64,000 bases of DNA from Clostridia bacterium (GTDB lineage: Bacteria; Bacillota; Clostridia; Oscillospirales; Acutalibacteraceae), in the NCBI GenBank assembly GCA_017399535.1, contig JAFQBX010000005.1:108697-172696 (forward strand), in the 5' to 3' direction. The notes under the pieces are model-generated. The model was given only the letters and a program-made list of their open reading frames with translations. It did no database searches and was not told the origin of the DNA. Positions 34,649-44,791 of the stretch are shown one piece after another. Position 1 is the stretch's first letter. Every line of letters starts with the position of its first letter. Made by a program: the position numbers and the translations under genes.

Positions 34649-36124
34649 TTAGTCAATCGGATATGCTTCATAAAACCGCTCTATTCCTTGCTTACGGTTT
34701 AGCATTTCCTCAAATCTGTCGATATACTCATACGGATATTTATAATTGAAAATTCGCTCGATATATCCGCTTTGCGACCGCAATTTCGTTACCGCGGAGG
34801 CACCGCAAGCGAGTATCGAATGTGTCTCATCCATTATGTATATGTTATAAAGCCCCTCGTACCCCGTCTTTGCAAAGCCGGTGTTTTCAAGGTTTCCGAC
34901 CGTTTTTGACTGGCGATAGAGATAGTATGGATTCATTCCGCTCTTTTTAAGCTCGGATTTTGCAAAGCGGAGCATTTCCTCCGCAACACGTCCGAGCTCC
35001 GCTTCGGGAAGGTCGCCGCCCATGGTCATTCCGGACGAGCGTTTCATCGAAAGGGTGTGAACGGTTACACTTTCGGGGTCGAGTGAGCGAATCTTATCCA
35101 TTGTTTCACAAAAGCTTTGGTAACTGTCGCCGGGCAAGCCGACAATCAGGTCCATATTGATATTGTCAAAGCCGTGCTGTCTTGCCATATTGAATGCCGA
35201 AACGGTCTGCTCGGCAGTATGTCGGCGACCGATATTTTCGAGAACGTGGTTGCTCATCGTTTGCGGATTTATGGATATTCTGGTGGCTCCGTTTTTCTTT
35301 ATCACGGCTAATTTCTCGTCGGTGACGGTGTCGGGGCGTCCCGCTTCAACCGTAAATTCGCGGCAACCGCTGAGGTCGAACGAGCCGTTTATCGCCGTCA
35401 TAATTCGGTCGAGCTGGTCGGCCGAAATGGCGGTGGGAGTACCTCCGCCGATATACACCGTTTCCAAATGTAAATTCAGCCGCTTGGCTATCTCGGCGGT
35501 GTATTCAATTTCTTTACAAACCAGGTTAACGTAAGGGTCAATCAGCTTCCTTGCCTGCTCAATGGAATGGGAAACAAAGGAGCAATAGCTGCATCTTGTC
35601 GGGCAGAAAGGCACCGAAACGTACAAACTGAAGCTATCGGGTCGGGAAAGGTTAATGATGCTTTCCTCTGTGCGTGACGCTTCAAGAGCAAGGTCAATCT
35701 TTTCCCTGCTGCAAAGGAGCTTTTCGGTAAAATAATTTACCGCCGCTTCTTCACCCTCGCTGTCGGCCATTCGGCGCATAAGCTTACCGGGGCGAACTCC
35801 CGTCAGTATGCCCCATTTTGGCTCGGTGTCGGTAAATTCGCATAGCTGCTTATACAGCATAACCGCCAAAATTCGCTCACATTCCTTTTCGAAATCGGGA
35901 GTGTCGAGCAAAAGGGTGGTGCTATCCTCTTTTTTATATTCCTTGTCGCAAAATTCTACGTAAAGCTCTGCCTTATCGTCGAAAAATCTTCTCACCGCAG
36001 ATGCCTTTCGGTCGGCGTCGGTCGTTTTTCCACTCACAACCTCGATTTTTTCGAACGGAAAGAAAAGGCGACAAATATTTTCAAGCTCGTATTTAAAGCT
36101 GTGTCCTTCGATATATAAAATCAT
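34649..36124 (-). CDS. hemZ: radical SAM coproporphyrinogen III dehydrogenase-like protein HemZ
   Basis: A 491-residue radical SAM protein of the HemN/HemZ family. The cluster motif is CPTRCSYC near residue 173, followed by the family-typical IGGGTPTAISADQ and SINPQTMSNHVLENIGR, then NMDLIVGLPGD. HemZ has an extra N-terminal domain of about 160 residues, present here, unlike HemN/HemW. In Bacillus it oxidises coproporphyrinogen III without oxygen. No other haem gene is in the window, so the real substrate in this organism is uncertain. It lies between the MBL hydrolase and the zinc-ribbon gene. Confidence 0.87.
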   Translation of the reverse strand: MILYIEGHSFKYELENICRLFFPFEKIEVVSGKTTDADRKASAVRRFFDDKAELYVEFCDKEYKKEDSTTLLLDTPDFEKECERILAVMLYKQLCEFTDTEPKWGILTGVRPGKLMRRMADSEGEEAAVNYFTEKLLCSREKIDLALEASRTEESIINLSRPDSFSLYVSVPFCPTRCSYCSFVSHSIEQARKLIDPYVNLVCKEIEYTAEIAKRLNLHLETVYIGGGTPTAISADQLDRIMTAINGSFDLSGCREFTVEAGRPDTVTDEKLAVIKKNGATRISINPQTMSNHVLENIGRRHTAEQTVSAFNMARQHGFDNINMDLIVGLPGDSYQSFCETMDKIRSLDPESVTVHTLSMKRSSGMTMGGDLPEAELGRVAEEMLRFAKSELKKSGMNPYYLYRQSKTVGNLENTGFAKTGYEGLYNIYIMDETHSILACGASAVTKLRSQSGYIERIFNYKYPYEYIDRFEEMLNRKQGIERFYEAYPID

Positions 36125-36146
36125 AAAATTCCCTTAAAAAATGTTT

Positions 36147-36746
36147 TTACAGCGAAAATGAATTTCCGTGCCCTGAATAAACGGTGTATTCGCCGTCCAT
36201 ACTGCGAATTTTTCGTAGCGATGAGCGCATTTCGCGCATACTGCCCGTCTTTAAGTCGCAGCGACCGATCGCTCCGTCAAAAATGGTATCGCCGCTGAAT
36301 ATAACCCCATCCGAAACGAACATTACGCTACCCGCCGAATGACCCGGCGTATGCATAACGGTAAACACCGTTTCGCCAAGCTGAATCTCGTCCCCATCGG
36401 AAAGAAGAATATCCGCATTCACGTATTCCTGGTCGTGCGGCATCATGTGCGCAAATTCGTTGAATGCGCTTTCTTCCTTTGAAATAAGGCAATCGGCATC
36501 GAGAAAATGTACTGCAATTTTTGCATTCGGGCACATTTTCTTTATCCCTGCGACGCCTAGAATATGGTCAAAATGGCGGTGGGTAAGGAGAATGTATTTC
36601 ACCCTGTCCTTTATCGGCTCGACTGCATTTTTTAGCTCGTCGAGGAAAAACGCAGGGTCGATAATCGCAACGTCACCGCTTTTTTCATCGGTGACGATAT
36701 AGGTATTGCAGGCAATGTCATTCAGACAAATGGTTTCGATTTTCAT
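36147..36746 (-). CDS. metallo-beta-lactamase-fold hydrolase (glyoxalase II-like)
   Basis: A 199-residue metal-dependent hydrolase. The dinuclear site is complete: THRHFDHILG near residue 54, the histidine in MHTPGHSAGSV near 132, the bridging aspartate in FSGDTIFDGAIGRCDL near 152 and the final SGHGNSF. The size and the GAIGRCDL motif are those of the YcbL/YqgX subgroup of small glyoxalase-II-like proteins; the substrate is unknown. It starts exactly where dtd ends (one-base overlap), suggesting coupling. Confidence 0.88.
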   Translation of the reverse strand: MKIETICLNDIACNTYIVTDEKSGDVAIIDPAFFLDELKNAVEPIKDRVKYILLTHRHFDHILGVAGIKKMCPNAKIAVHFLDADCLISKEESAFNEFAHMMPHDQEYVNADILLSDGDEIQLGETVFTVMHTPGHSAGSVMFVSDGVIFSGDTIFDGAIGRCDLKTGSMREMRSSLRKIRSMDGEYTVYSGHGNSFSL

Positions 36747-37195
36747 TAAAGCATCTCCGTATCAAGAATAATGGTCACGGGTCCGTCATTGACGAGTGAC
36801 ACCTTCATATCGGCGCCAAAAATTCCGTGCGCTACCCTCTTTACCCCGTAATCTTTAAGCAGTGCCATAAACAATTCGTAAAGACGCGTAGCTCCCTCCG
36901 GTCGCATTGCGCCTACAAATGACGGTCGATTCCCTTTTTTACAATCGGCGCAGAGGGTAAACTGGCTGACGACGAGAATTTCGCCGCCGATGTCCTGCAC
37001 CGATAAATTCATTTTTCCCTCATTGTCCTCAAAAACACGCATGAGCGAAATTTTCTTTGCGAGTTTTTCGGCATCGGCGTCGGTGTCGCCCTCGGCTACT
37101 CCGAGAAGGATTAAAAATCCCTTTTGAATTTCGCCGACAATCCTTCCGTCGACCGAAACCGACGAGAAAGAAACACGCTGGATTACACATTTCAT
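36746..37195 (-). CDS. dtd: D-aminoacyl-tRNA deacylase
   Basis: Removes D-amino acids, and also glycine from tRNA-Ala, from mischarged tRNAs. The ATG at 37195 gives [23 protein letters not shown], the normal N terminus, and a total of 149 residues as usual. The catalytic threonine/cross-subunit loops are seen in [19 protein letters not shown] and the Gly-cisPro-type end NDGPVTIIL. It follows relA, a frequent pairing in Firmicutes; a longer start overlapping relA by four bases is possible. Confidence 0.95.
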   Translation of the reverse strand: MKCVIQRVSFSSVSVDGRIVGEIQKGFLILLGVAEGDTDADAEKLAKKISLMRVFEDNEGKMNLSVQDIGGEILVVSQFTLCADCKKGNRPSFVGAMRPEGATRLYELFMALLKDYGVKRVAHGIFGADMKVSLVNDGPVTIILDTEML

Positions 37196-37206
37196 ACCGG
37201 AAAAAA

Positions 37207-39399
37207 TCAACCTTTCTGTCTATCTACCGAGATGATGCCGTCAATCTTTGACAGCTTGGCGATAATTGCCTTTATCTGCTCCTGACTTTCGATTTTCACT
37301 TCGAGTTCAATGGCGTAGTTGCCGTTTTTTAGCGCATGGGTGTTGATTCGATTGATAAGCACTCGCATATTCGCAATAGCCGTCGTTACGTCGGCAAGCA
37401 GACCAAAACGGTCGAATGCGAAAATATAAAGTCCTGCGACAAATTCCTTTGTCGACTGTTCACCCCAGCGAGCAGGAATCCATCTTTCCGGCTGGTCGCA
37501 GGCTTCCAAATCCTTTGGCACGTTGGGACATTCGCGCTTGTGAATCGAAACGCCGTGTCCTCTGGTGATAAATCCAACGATATTGTCGCCGGGAATGGGG
37601 TTACAGCAACGGGACAGCTTAATCAAACAGTTATCAATGCCCTCGATTTCGACTCCGTCATGTGAGCGGCTTGTTGCTCGATTATCCATAACGGCACCCG
37701 AAATATCAACCGGCTGATTAACCTTGATTTTATGCAGATAGTCCTCGCGAATACGGGGCATTATGCGGGAAAGAATTATACCGCCGTAGCCGATTTTGTT
37801 ATAAAAATCCTCGATTGAGGAACAATGCTGACGCTCGGCAATATCGGCAATAAACTTTTCCATTTCCTTGTCGGAAAGGTTGATTGATGCGCGTCTGAAT
37901 TCGCGCTCAACCTCTTTTTGACCTTCCTCAACGTTTTCGGCGTAGCGTTCCTTTTTAAACCAGGCACGTATTTTTGACCTGGCTTCGCTTGTTTTTACTA
38001 TTTTGAGCCAATCTCGGCTAGGACCGTGGCCCTGCTGATTGGTGGTGAGAATCTCGACAACGTCACCCGTCGAAATAACGTAATCAATCGGTACGATTCT
38101 GCCGTTTGCCTTTGCGCCGACCATTCGGTTACCTACCGCCGAGTGAATGGCATAGGCAAAGTCGATTGCCGTTGCACCGGCAGGCAAGCTGATGAGGTCG
38201 CCGCCAGGAGTAACGCAGAATACGTCCTCGGGCGCAAGATCGGTCTTTATCGTGCGGACAATTTCCTCGATATCGTCCGATTCGCTCTGGTTATCGAGCA
38301 TTCGTCTGATCCACGCTAAACGCTCCTCAAAGCGTTCATCAGAGCCGCTGATGCCCTCCTTATACTTCCAGTGTGCAGCAATACCGTATTCGGCGGTATA
38401 GTGCATATCCCATGTACGAATCTGAACCTCGAAGGGCGCTCCCTTTTTACCGATTACTGTGGTGTGAAGCGACTGGTACATATTCGATTTTGGCGTTGAA
38501 ATATAGTCCTTGAAACGTCCCGGAATGGGTCGGAACATTTCATGTACCATTCCGAGCACGTTGTAGCAATCGGTAACCGTGTTTACGATAACTCGGACGG
38601 CGTAAATATCATAAATTTCCTCAAACTGCTTACTCTGCATATACATCTTTCGGTATATGCCGTGAATGGATTTTACTCGTCCCTCAATTGAAAGGTTGGG
38701 TATGCTTCCGTCGAGCTTTTCGCGGAGTAAATCCTTTATGCTTTCGATATAGCTAAGACGGTATTCCTTACTTTTTTCAAGCTGACCTTCGATATCGGCG
38801 TAGGCAACGGGGTCGAGGTGCTTAATAGCGAGGTCCTCGAGCTCCTCCTTTACGGCGCGGATACCGAGACGGTGTGCAATCGGCGCATAAATTTCGAGGG
38901 TTTCGCGCGATTTGTCGAGCTGTTTGAGCTCGGATTGCGCGTCGATTGTACGCATATTGTGAAGTCGGTCGCACAGCTTGATAATGATAACGCGAATATC
39001 CTCCGACATCGCGATAAACATCTTTCTGACGTTCTCGGCTTGAAGTTCTTCCTTTGATACGTAGTTTATTTTACCGAGCTTGGTAACTCCGTCGACGAGC
39101 ATGGCTATCGTCTCGCCGAAATCACGCTTTACGTCACTTATCGAAAGGTCGGTATCCTCGACGGCATCGTGGAGCAGAGCCGCCGCCACCGATTCCGAGT
39201 CCATACCGAGCTTTGCCGTAATACAAGCTACCGAGAAGGGATGAATAAAAAACGGCTCTCCGGAAAGGCGCTTTTGCCCCTCGTGCTTTTCGCTTGCTAT
39301 GTCATACGCCTTTTTGATAAGGTCGCGGTCGAATGAATCTCCCTGCTTTTTGAGCAGGCGTACAAGGGTTTCGAACCTTCCATCATAGTTAACCGTCAT
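37207..39399 (-). CDS. relA: bifunctional (p)ppGpp synthetase/hydrolase
   Basis: Long Rel enzyme of 730 residues controlling the stringent response. In order: HD hydrolase domain (residues 45-150, with [13 protein letters not shown] and [12 protein letters not shown]), synthetase domain (about 235-350, [19 protein letters not shown] and [19 protein letters not shown]), TGS domain (about 395-455, [23 protein letters not shown]), a conserved Cys region ([12 protein letters not shown] near 595) and a C-terminal ACT domain. The HD residues are intact, so both activities are expected. It starts 3 bases after recJ ends, the usual recJ-relA-dtd order. Confidence 0.97.
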   Translation of the reverse strand: MTVNYDGRFETLVRLLKKQGDSFDRDLIKKAYDIASEKHEGQKRLSGEPFFIHPFSVACITAKLGMDSESVAAALLHDAVEDTDLSISDVKRDFGETIAMLVDGVTKLGKINYVSKEELQAENVRKMFIAMSEDIRVIIIKLCDRLHNMRTIDAQSELKQLDKSRETLEIYAPIAHRLGIRAVKEELEDLAIKHLDPVAYADIEGQLEKSKEYRLSYIESIKDLLREKLDGSIPNLSIEGRVKSIHGIYRKMYMQSKQFEEIYDIYAVRVIVNTVTDCYNVLGMVHEMFRPIPGRFKDYISTPKSNMYQSLHTTVIGKKGAPFEVQIRTWDMHYTAEYGIAAHWKYKEGISGSDERFEERLAWIRRMLDNQSESDDIEEIVRTIKTDLAPEDVFCVTPGGDLISLPAGATAIDFAYAIHSAVGNRMVGAKANGRIVPIDYVISTGDVVEILTTNQQGHGPSRDWLKIVKTSEARSKIRAWFKKERYAENVEEGQKEVEREFRRASINLSDKEMEKFIADIAERQHCSSIEDFYNKIGYGGIILSRIMPRIREDYLHKIKVNQPVDISGAVMDNRATSRSHDGVEIEGIDNCLIKLSRCCNPIPGDNIVGFITRGHGVSIHKRECPNVPKDLEACDQPERWIPARWGEQSTKEFVAGLYIFAFDRFGLLADVTTAIANMRVLINRINTHALKNGNYAIELEVKIESQEQIKAIIAKLSKIDGIISVDRQKG

Positions 39400-39402
39400 T
39401 TA

Positions 39403-41439
39403 TTATTCCTCCTCTCCGTTTGCCCGTCTGAATACGGACGAATTGACTAAATCAAATTTTTCTTCTGTCGGGCATTTTGCGGCATAAATGCCGTCCTTTG
39501 AATAGGAGCAGTCAATTGCTCCGAGCTCGCTCATAATATCGAGCGCCAATCTCGTTTTTAAATACGAAGATACGCCCGACTGGGTCATAAGCGCCTCGAA
39601 AACGCCCGAAAATCCGTTGTTTTTATTTATCGTGCGGTAAATTGCACCAACGTCATCGCGACTGATACGACAGTTTTCCTTTTGCTCGTCGGTCATCTCT
39701 TCACCACGGCAAAAACGCTCGTACAGACGAATTTCTTTAAGTAATTTTTCTTCATCAACTACGGTCGGTCTGAACGCCTTTGCTATCAGGGTAACCGACC
39801 TCGTTCCCATGTATTCGTTGGCTTCGACAGTGACGGCAAAGTCAAGCAACGCACCCTGCACAAAGCCGAAATCCTGCTCGGCGGTGGTAAAGAGCATTAC
39901 GGTTGCTGAATTGCCGTTTTTTGAAACGGTTAGGCGCAGATGCTTACCCGAGCCGACGGGTGTAATCTTATCAAGGCGGACTCCCATAAGCCCGAAAACA
40001 GGCGTTTGGTTGGCTATGCCGCAGGGCTCAAACACCTCGAGCGATTCCGCCATATCGGGAGTAAACGCCGACGGTGCCAGACGGCAATCAATTTTTAATT
40101 CGGCAAAGGGCATTTCGTCATAGTTTTCGGCAGCCCATTCATTAATCTTTGTGCGGAAAAGGTCAACCTTTTCGGTTTCGACCGACATTCCTGCCGCTCT
40201 GGAATGACCGCCAAAGCGAAGTAAAATATCCTTTGTCGCAGTAAGTGCGTCAAAGACGGAGAAATTACCGATACTGCGTGCCGAGCCGTTTGCCTCCCCG
40301 TTTTCGACCGAGAGGACAAAGGCAGGTTTGCCGTATCTTTCGCATATTCGGGAGGCAACGATGCCGATAACTCCGCCGTGCCAACCATCGCCGCAGACGA
40401 CGATAACTCTATCGTTATAGTATCCCTTTTCTTCAATAATTTTGACCGCCGCGTCGAAAATTTCGCGTTCGGTATGCTGACGGCGAGCGTTATCCTCGTT
40501 TATCTCGCGGGCAAGCTCATACGCCTCGCTCTTATCATTCGTCAGAAGCAGTCGCACCGCCCTTTCGCATGAGCCAACTCGACCCGCGGCATTAAGGCGC
40601 GGACCGATTCCAAAGGAAACGCTCGACGAGGTAAAGGGACGAGATGAAAGTCCTGCCGCCTCGATTATCGCCAAAAAACCCTCGCGTCCGGTTTCGACAA
40701 GGGGTAAACCATTCTTTACAATCAATCGATTTTCGCCGCAAAGGGGCATTACATCGGCAATCGTGCCTACTGCGGCAAGGTCGCCGTAACGAAGCGCCAT
40801 TTCCTCCCCCGACGCTTCCTCGAGTGCGCAAATCACCTTAAAGGCGACACCTGCACCTGCGTAATCCTTGAACTGACTGGGGCAATCGAGTCGATGGGGG
40901 TCAACCACCGCCTCGGCATTCGGAAGCTCATTCATCGGCAGATGATGGTCGGTTACAACCACGTCGATTCCGAGTTTTTTAGCATAATCGACCTCGTCAT
41001 TTGCGTTGATTCCGTTATCGACGGTGACAATCAGCTTTACCCCTTCGGCAGCGAGTCGGTCAACGGCGGCAATGCTCATGCCGTAGCCCTCTTCTCGCTC
41101 GGGTACGGAATAGATAACATCCGCTCCTTTATCCGAAAGGTAGCTATACATAAGCGCAGTCGAAGTAACGCCGTCCACGTCGTAGTCTCCGTAAACAGCT
41201 ATTCTCTCACCCTTTTCCATAGCGGCTCTGATTCGCGCAACAGCCCTGTCCATATCAATCAGCTCGTACGGGTCGCTCATCTGCTGGTCGTTGGACAGAA
41301 ATTCGTCTATTTCAAAAGGGTCGCAGTATCCTCTTGCGGTCAGAATGAGGGCAATCAACTGGTCGATTTCACATTCCTCCGCAAGCTGACGTGCGAGTTC
41401 TTTATCATTATTTGCTATAATCCACTTTTTGCGGTTCAC
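39403..41439 (-). CDS. recJ: single-stranded-DNA-specific exonuclease RecJ
   Basis: 5'-3' exonuclease of 678 residues used in recombination and repair. DHH-domain motifs are intact: YGDYDVDGVTSTALM near residue 85, VDNGIN, and VTDHHLP near 165. The DHHA1 domain carries RFGGHSRAAGMSVE near residue 395. It has a C-terminal OB-fold and an extra tail as in Firmicutes. The GTG start follows GGAGG at 11 bases. It is the first gene of the recJ-relA-dtd-MBL-hemZ run under the promoter at 41.5 kb. Confidence 0.95.
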   Translation of the reverse strand: MNRKKWIIANNDKELARQLAEECEIDQLIALILTARGYCDPFEIDEFLSNDQQMSDPYELIDMDRAVARIRAAMEKGERIAVYGDYDVDGVTSTALMYSYLSDKGADVIYSVPEREEGYGMSIAAVDRLAAEGVKLIVTVDNGINANDEVDYAKKLGIDVVVTDHHLPMNELPNAEAVVDPHRLDCPSQFKDYAGAGVAFKVICALEEASGEEMALRYGDLAAVGTIADVMPLCGENRLIVKNGLPLVETGREGFLAIIEAAGLSSRPFTSSSVSFGIGPRLNAAGRVGSCERAVRLLLTNDKSEAYELAREINEDNARRQHTEREIFDAAVKIIEEKGYYNDRVIVVCGDGWHGGVIGIVASRICERYGKPAFVLSVENGEANGSARSIGNFSVFDALTATKDILLRFGGHSRAAGMSVETEKVDLFRTKINEWAAENYDEMPFAELKIDCRLAPSAFTPDMAESLEVFEPCGIANQTPVFGLMGVRLDKITPVGSGKHLRLTVSKNGNSATVMLFTTAEQDFGFVQGALLDFAVTVEANEYMGTRSVTLIAKAFRPTVVDEEKLLKEIRLYERFCRGEEMTDEQKENCRISRDDVGAIYRTINKNNGFSGVFEALMTQSGVSSYLKTRLALDIMSELGAIDCSYSKDGIYAAKCPTEEKFDLVNSSVFRRANGEEE

Positions 41440-41498
41440 CTTTTAAGCCCGCCTCCAATATCTCAATTACAAAAAATATGTATATATTTAATCAGTTT

Positions 41499-41527
41499 AT
41501 TATAACACTTTACATCTGTCATAACAA
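41499..41527 (-). promoter_or_regulatory. promoter of the recJ-relA-dtd run
   Basis: On the minus strand: TTGTTA (41527-41522), 17 bases, TATAAT (41504-41499). It lies after the terminator of the upstream gene and 60 bases before recJ. Confidence 0.6.
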
Positions 41528-41529
41528 GT

Positions 41530-41566
41530 ATAAATAAATAAACTGCCGAAATTTTCTTTCGACAGT
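41530..41566 (-). terminator. terminator after the unknown membrane-protein gene
   Basis: On the minus strand ACTGTCGAAA pairs with TTTCGGCAGT (one wobble), followed by TTATTTATTT. Confidence 0.6.
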
Positions 41567-41578
41567 CGGTTTTATGGA

Positions 41579-42352
41579 TTATGCGGCGGTGATTTCGGCA
41601 CTTCTGTTTTTGAAATAAACTCGGTCGAAAATCACCGCTGAAAGCAGGACGAACAATGGCACGAACAGTATAAAAAAGCCGCCAAAAAGCACAAGCGGTA
41701 AAAACGCCGTCACAAGCGGCAAAAGCGATGAGAAAAGCCCCTTTACGCTCCCCTTTCCGAGCGCTGACAGCAGGGCTGATTTAAGCGAATTTTCGCTGAC
41801 GAAAACAAGCGAGGCGGCGAGAAAAAAGGTGATAATCACAACCCCTCCGCACACGCCGATTCCATAGAAAATGCAGCTCAAAAAGGTCGCCGCCAACGCA
41901 CTCAAATCAGCCGAAAAAACGAGGGTAGGAAAAACCGCCGCGACCGACCAAACAAACAGCATCAAAAAGAGGCACAAATGAAGAATAAATAAAGCTAAAA
42001 ACCTCCTCGGCTTATACGCCCAAAGCAGCTCCGAAATAGGTGGTTTTTCGCCGCTTACCCATTTCAGCGACATTCTCTCGGCTCCTAAAAAAAGGGGCAA
42101 AAAAAGGACGAAAAAAGCAAATACGGAAATCACCGTCGAGGGTAAAAAAGCAATCTCGTTAAATCGCGAAAAATCAATATTCACATCGATATTCAGCACC
42201 GACGTAGCGAAAAAAATCGACGACACCGAGCCGATAAACTGCACAAACGAAAAGACGCAAAAAAGCGATGAAAAAACAGTCAATATACTCAAAAAATTGC
42301 GCCTAAATACCGCAAAAGCGTCCTTTAAAACAGAAAAAGGAGACAACATCAA
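41579..42352 (-). CDS. polytopic membrane protein of unknown function
   Basis: A 257-residue integral membrane protein with about six strongly hydrophobic spans. It begins MMLSPFSVLKDAFAVFRRNFLSILTV, a pattern (short amphipathic helix with FxVFRRNF before the first span) seen in membrane-bound DUF975-like and ABC-permease-like proteins. Middle part: KWVSGEKPPISELLWAYKPRRF. I do not recognise a family with certainty. It follows another unknown membrane-protein gene 60 bases upstream and has its own terminator. Confidence 0.65.
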   Translation of the reverse strand: MMLSPFSVLKDAFAVFRRNFLSILTVFSSLFCVFSFVQFIGSVSSIFFATSVLNIDVNIDFSRFNEIAFLPSTVISVFAFFVLFLPLFLGAERMSLKWVSGEKPPISELLWAYKPRRFLALFILHLCLFLMLFVWSVAAVFPTLVFSADLSALAATFLSCIFYGIGVCGGVVIITFFLAASLVFVSENSLKSALLSALGKGSVKGLFSSLLPLVTAFLPLVLFGGFFILFVPLFVLLSAVIFDRVYFKNRSAEITAA

Positions 42353-42412
42353 AAAAACTCCTACACATTTTTTTGATATTATCCCCTTTGAATGTCGTAA
42401 AAATCAAACAGG

Positions 42413-43159
42413 TTAATTATTTTTTTCCTTTTTGACATACTTAAACGAGCCGATAGTGTCGGACAAAAGAGCGAAAAAGCTGATTAAAGCAGGGCCTGCA
42501 ATAATTACAACGCCTAAAACAATAAACGCAATTACGCCCGAGGTAATTTCGCCCACCGCCTGCGCCTCGTCGGCAAAGCCCGACACATACGCAAACCAAA
42601 GCAAAAAGCCGCAAACCGCCAGATATATGATATTAGTGAAATAAAGGATGAATTTTTCGAGCTTTCCTTCGCCCTTTAAAACGGCCGCCGCAACGGCATA
42701 AATCTGACCGATTGCGTAGATTATGCAAACCGGCACCACAATAAAGCTGTGGTCGCTGAATTTATCCAAAAGCGATATGCAAACAGCCGCCAAACTAAAC
42801 ACAACCGCCACCGATGAAAGCACCGAAAAGGATAAAATCGGCTTTATCCTGTCGCTCTTCTTAATCGCTAAAACCGAAAGCACAGAAATTGCAAAAAAGC
42901 ACACGATTATCGCCGTAAAAACGTGACGCGGAAAGGTCATGTACGGCATTCCTTCGGTAAAAAGCAAAGCTGCCGTTTCTTCATATCCCGCAACAACCAT
43001 TTCGACAATAATGCACAGCACCGTCAAAATAAGCATGGGTGCCATCATTCCCGAAACCGTTCGTGTAGCGCGGTTTTTTGACACACTGCGGGACGATATT
43101 CCGCCGACGAGAATGGGTATTGCCGTGAGCATAAGCAAAAAGATATTGTAAACCTGCAT
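42413..43159 (-). CDS. seven-span membrane protein of unknown function
   Basis: A 248-residue, nearly all-hydrophobic protein with about seven spans and short loops, beginning MQVYNIFLLMLTAIPILVGGISSRSVSK and ending FKYVKKEKNN. Charged residues are few and lie at span borders (KKSDRIK, KGEGKLEK). No catalytic motif is visible and I do not recognise the family. It sits upstream of the other unknown membrane protein and diverges from the CPBP protease gene. Confidence 0.65.
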   Translation of the reverse strand: MQVYNIFLLMLTAIPILVGGISSRSVSKNRATRTVSGMMAPMLILTVLCIIVEMVVAGYEETAALLFTEGMPYMTFPRHVFTAIIVCFFAISVLSVLAIKKSDRIKPILSFSVLSSVAVVFSLAAVCISLLDKFSDHSFIVVPVCIIYAIGQIYAVAAAVLKGEGKLEKFILYFTNIIYLAVCGFLLWFAYVSGFADEAQAVGEITSGVIAFIVLGVVIIAGPALISFFALLSDTIGSFKYVKKEKNN

Positions 43160-43247
43160 AATTTACACCTGCTTTTTTAAGTATTGCCGCATAAAATTCC
43201 GTTGTTTATAAAATATAACATATTTTACATTCATTTACAAGACGCGA

Positions 43248-43276
43248 TTGACATATATATTATTTTACTGTATTAT
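43248..43276 (+). promoter_or_regulatory. promoter of the CPBP protease gene
   Basis: TTGACA (43248-43253), a 17-base spacer, TATTAT (43271-43276), then AAGGAGATG before the start. Confidence 0.75.
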
Positions 43277-43301
43277 TAACAGGTATTAAGGAGATGAACC
43301 T

Positions 43302-44273
43302 ATGCACGATCTCAATAATCCGTTTATCCGCTCCCACTTTGCAAAGCAGGAGCGTAAAATGATAAAAAAAACAGGTAATATCATCGGCGGTGTTATTCTC
43401 GCCACCCTGCTTTTTATCGAAACAATCAGCGAAATCGTCGGTGATGTAATCGCTTATTTAGGCGAATATTACGTTATTGATTACACTCTGACGTCATATT
43501 TGCTTCAAATCATATTTTCGGCTATACTTTTTGTTCCGCCGTTTTTCTTGATAGCAAGGATAGAAGGATTCAGAGTACGTGACATTTTTGTGAGAAAAAG
43601 GGTTCCGTTTTTGACAGGCGGCTCTGCTGTTTTTGCCGGATTTTTGCTTTGTCTGGGTATCAATGTTGCGACAAACTACTGGGTACTCTTTTTGGAATTG
43701 CTTGGAATGAATACCGAATCGGTGGGGTTGCCCGAACCGACCACCGCCTTTGAAACGGTTGCGTGGATATTCACCCTTTCGGTCATGCCTGCCATTGTCG
43801 AGGAATTTGCCTTTCGCGTGGTCGTTCTCGGCTCACTGAGAAGATATTCTGATACCTTTGCGATATTTGCTTCGGCGGCACTTTTCGGTCTCGTCCACGG
43901 TAATTTTATTCAAATTCCGTTTGCATTTTTTATTGGGCTGGTTTTTGCCTACATTACAATCAACACCGGCTCGGTCATTCCTGCAATGATAATCCATTTT
44001 TTAAATAATTTTAATTCCTGCGTTATGATGCTGATAGCAAAGAATATTTCGCCCTACGCGCAGGTACTGGTCAACTGCGGAACAATTCTTCTGATGGGGC
44101 TGTTCGGTGCACTCGGATTTATTTATATCAAAAAAAAGAAACTGCTCGGTAAAAAGCTTTATAAACCCGACTGTATCATCACTTCTCCGATGGCATTCGG
44201 CGCATTTTCATCCTCACCGTTTGTTATCGCGCTTACTGCATTTCTCCTTTTAGGCGCAGTTATGGCACTATAA
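43302..44273 (+). CDS. CPBP-family intramembrane glutamic endopeptidase
   Basis: A 323-residue membrane protein with about eight spans, of the CAAX-protease/bacteriocin-processing (Abi) family. The catalytic motifs are present: EEFAFRVVVLGSLR near residue 167 (the Glu-Glu and Arg pair), a histidine in FGLVHGNFIQ near 203 and HFLNNFNSC near 233. In bacteria these proteases process membrane peptides or confer bacteriocin self-immunity; some have no known target. It has its own promoter and is followed by tadA after 24 bases. Confidence 0.85.
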   Translation: MHDLNNPFIRSHFAKQERKMIKKTGNIIGGVILATLLFIETISEIVGDVIAYLGEYYVIDYTLTSYLLQIIFSAILFVPPFFLIARIEGFRVRDIFVRKRVPFLTGGSAVFAGFLLCLGINVATNYWVLFLELLGMNTESVGLPEPTTAFETVAWIFTLSVMPAIVEEFAFRVVVLGSLRRYSDTFAIFASAALFGLVHGNFIQIPFAFFIGLVFAYITINTGSVIPAMIIHFLNNFNSCVMMLIAKNISPYAQVLVNCGTILLMGLFGALGFIYIKKKKLLGKKLYKPDCIITSPMAFGAFSSSPFVIALTAFLLLGAVMAL

Positions 44274-44296
44274 TTTTCTGATAAAGGAAAGTTCAA

Positions 44297-44752
44297 ATGA
44301 ACACGATTGACGAAAAATTTATGAGGGAGGCAATCCTTCTCGCAAAAGAGGCGGCCGACGATGACGAAGCCCCGATTGGCGCTGTAATCGTGCGCGACGG
44401 AGCAATCGTAGGTCGAGGACGAAACCGACGCGAAAAGGATAAAAACGCTCTCGGTCATGCCGAAATCGAGGCAATTAACGACGCGTGTAAAACCCTTCAT
44501 GGTTGGCGACTCATCGGCTGTACCATGTACGTCACCTTGGAGCCCTGCCCGATGTGTACAGGTGCGATAATCAATTCGCGGATTGAACGGGTCGTTTTTG
44601 GCGCTTATGATAAAAAGGCGGGGTCCTGCGGCTCACTAATCAACCTGTTCGACCTGCCGTATAATCACAAGCCGCTTTTATCGGGCGGATTTATGGAAGA
44701 TGAATGTGGCTCACTTTTGAGCGATTTTTTTAAGAAATTGAGAAAGAAATAG
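44297..44752 (+). CDS. tadA: tRNA-specific adenosine deaminase
   Basis: Converts the wobble adenosine of tRNA-Arg(ACG) to inosine so one tRNA can read CGU, CGC and CGA. The 151-residue zinc enzyme has the HAEIEA motif (residue about 56) with the catalytic Glu and the PCPMCTGAI zinc motif near 86. Notably, a tRNA-Arg with anticodon ACG, its substrate, is encoded in the same window at 55051. The start follows AAAGGAAAGTTCAA. Confidence 0.96.
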   Translation: MNTIDEKFMREAILLAKEAADDDEAPIGAVIVRDGAIVGRGRNRREKDKNALGHAEIEAINDACKTLHGWRLIGCTMYVTLEPCPMCTGAIINSRIERVVFGAYDKKAGSCGSLINLFDLPYNHKPLLSGGFMEDECGSLLSDFFKKLRKK

Positions 44753-44791
44753 AATTTTTTATAAAAAAGCAATCCCGGAGGAATAGCAAAA

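Noticed and set aside
40592..40831. 79-residue minus-strand Arg/Gly-rich frame
   Set aside because: Out-of-frame reading within recJ; composition is an artefact of GC-rich codons.
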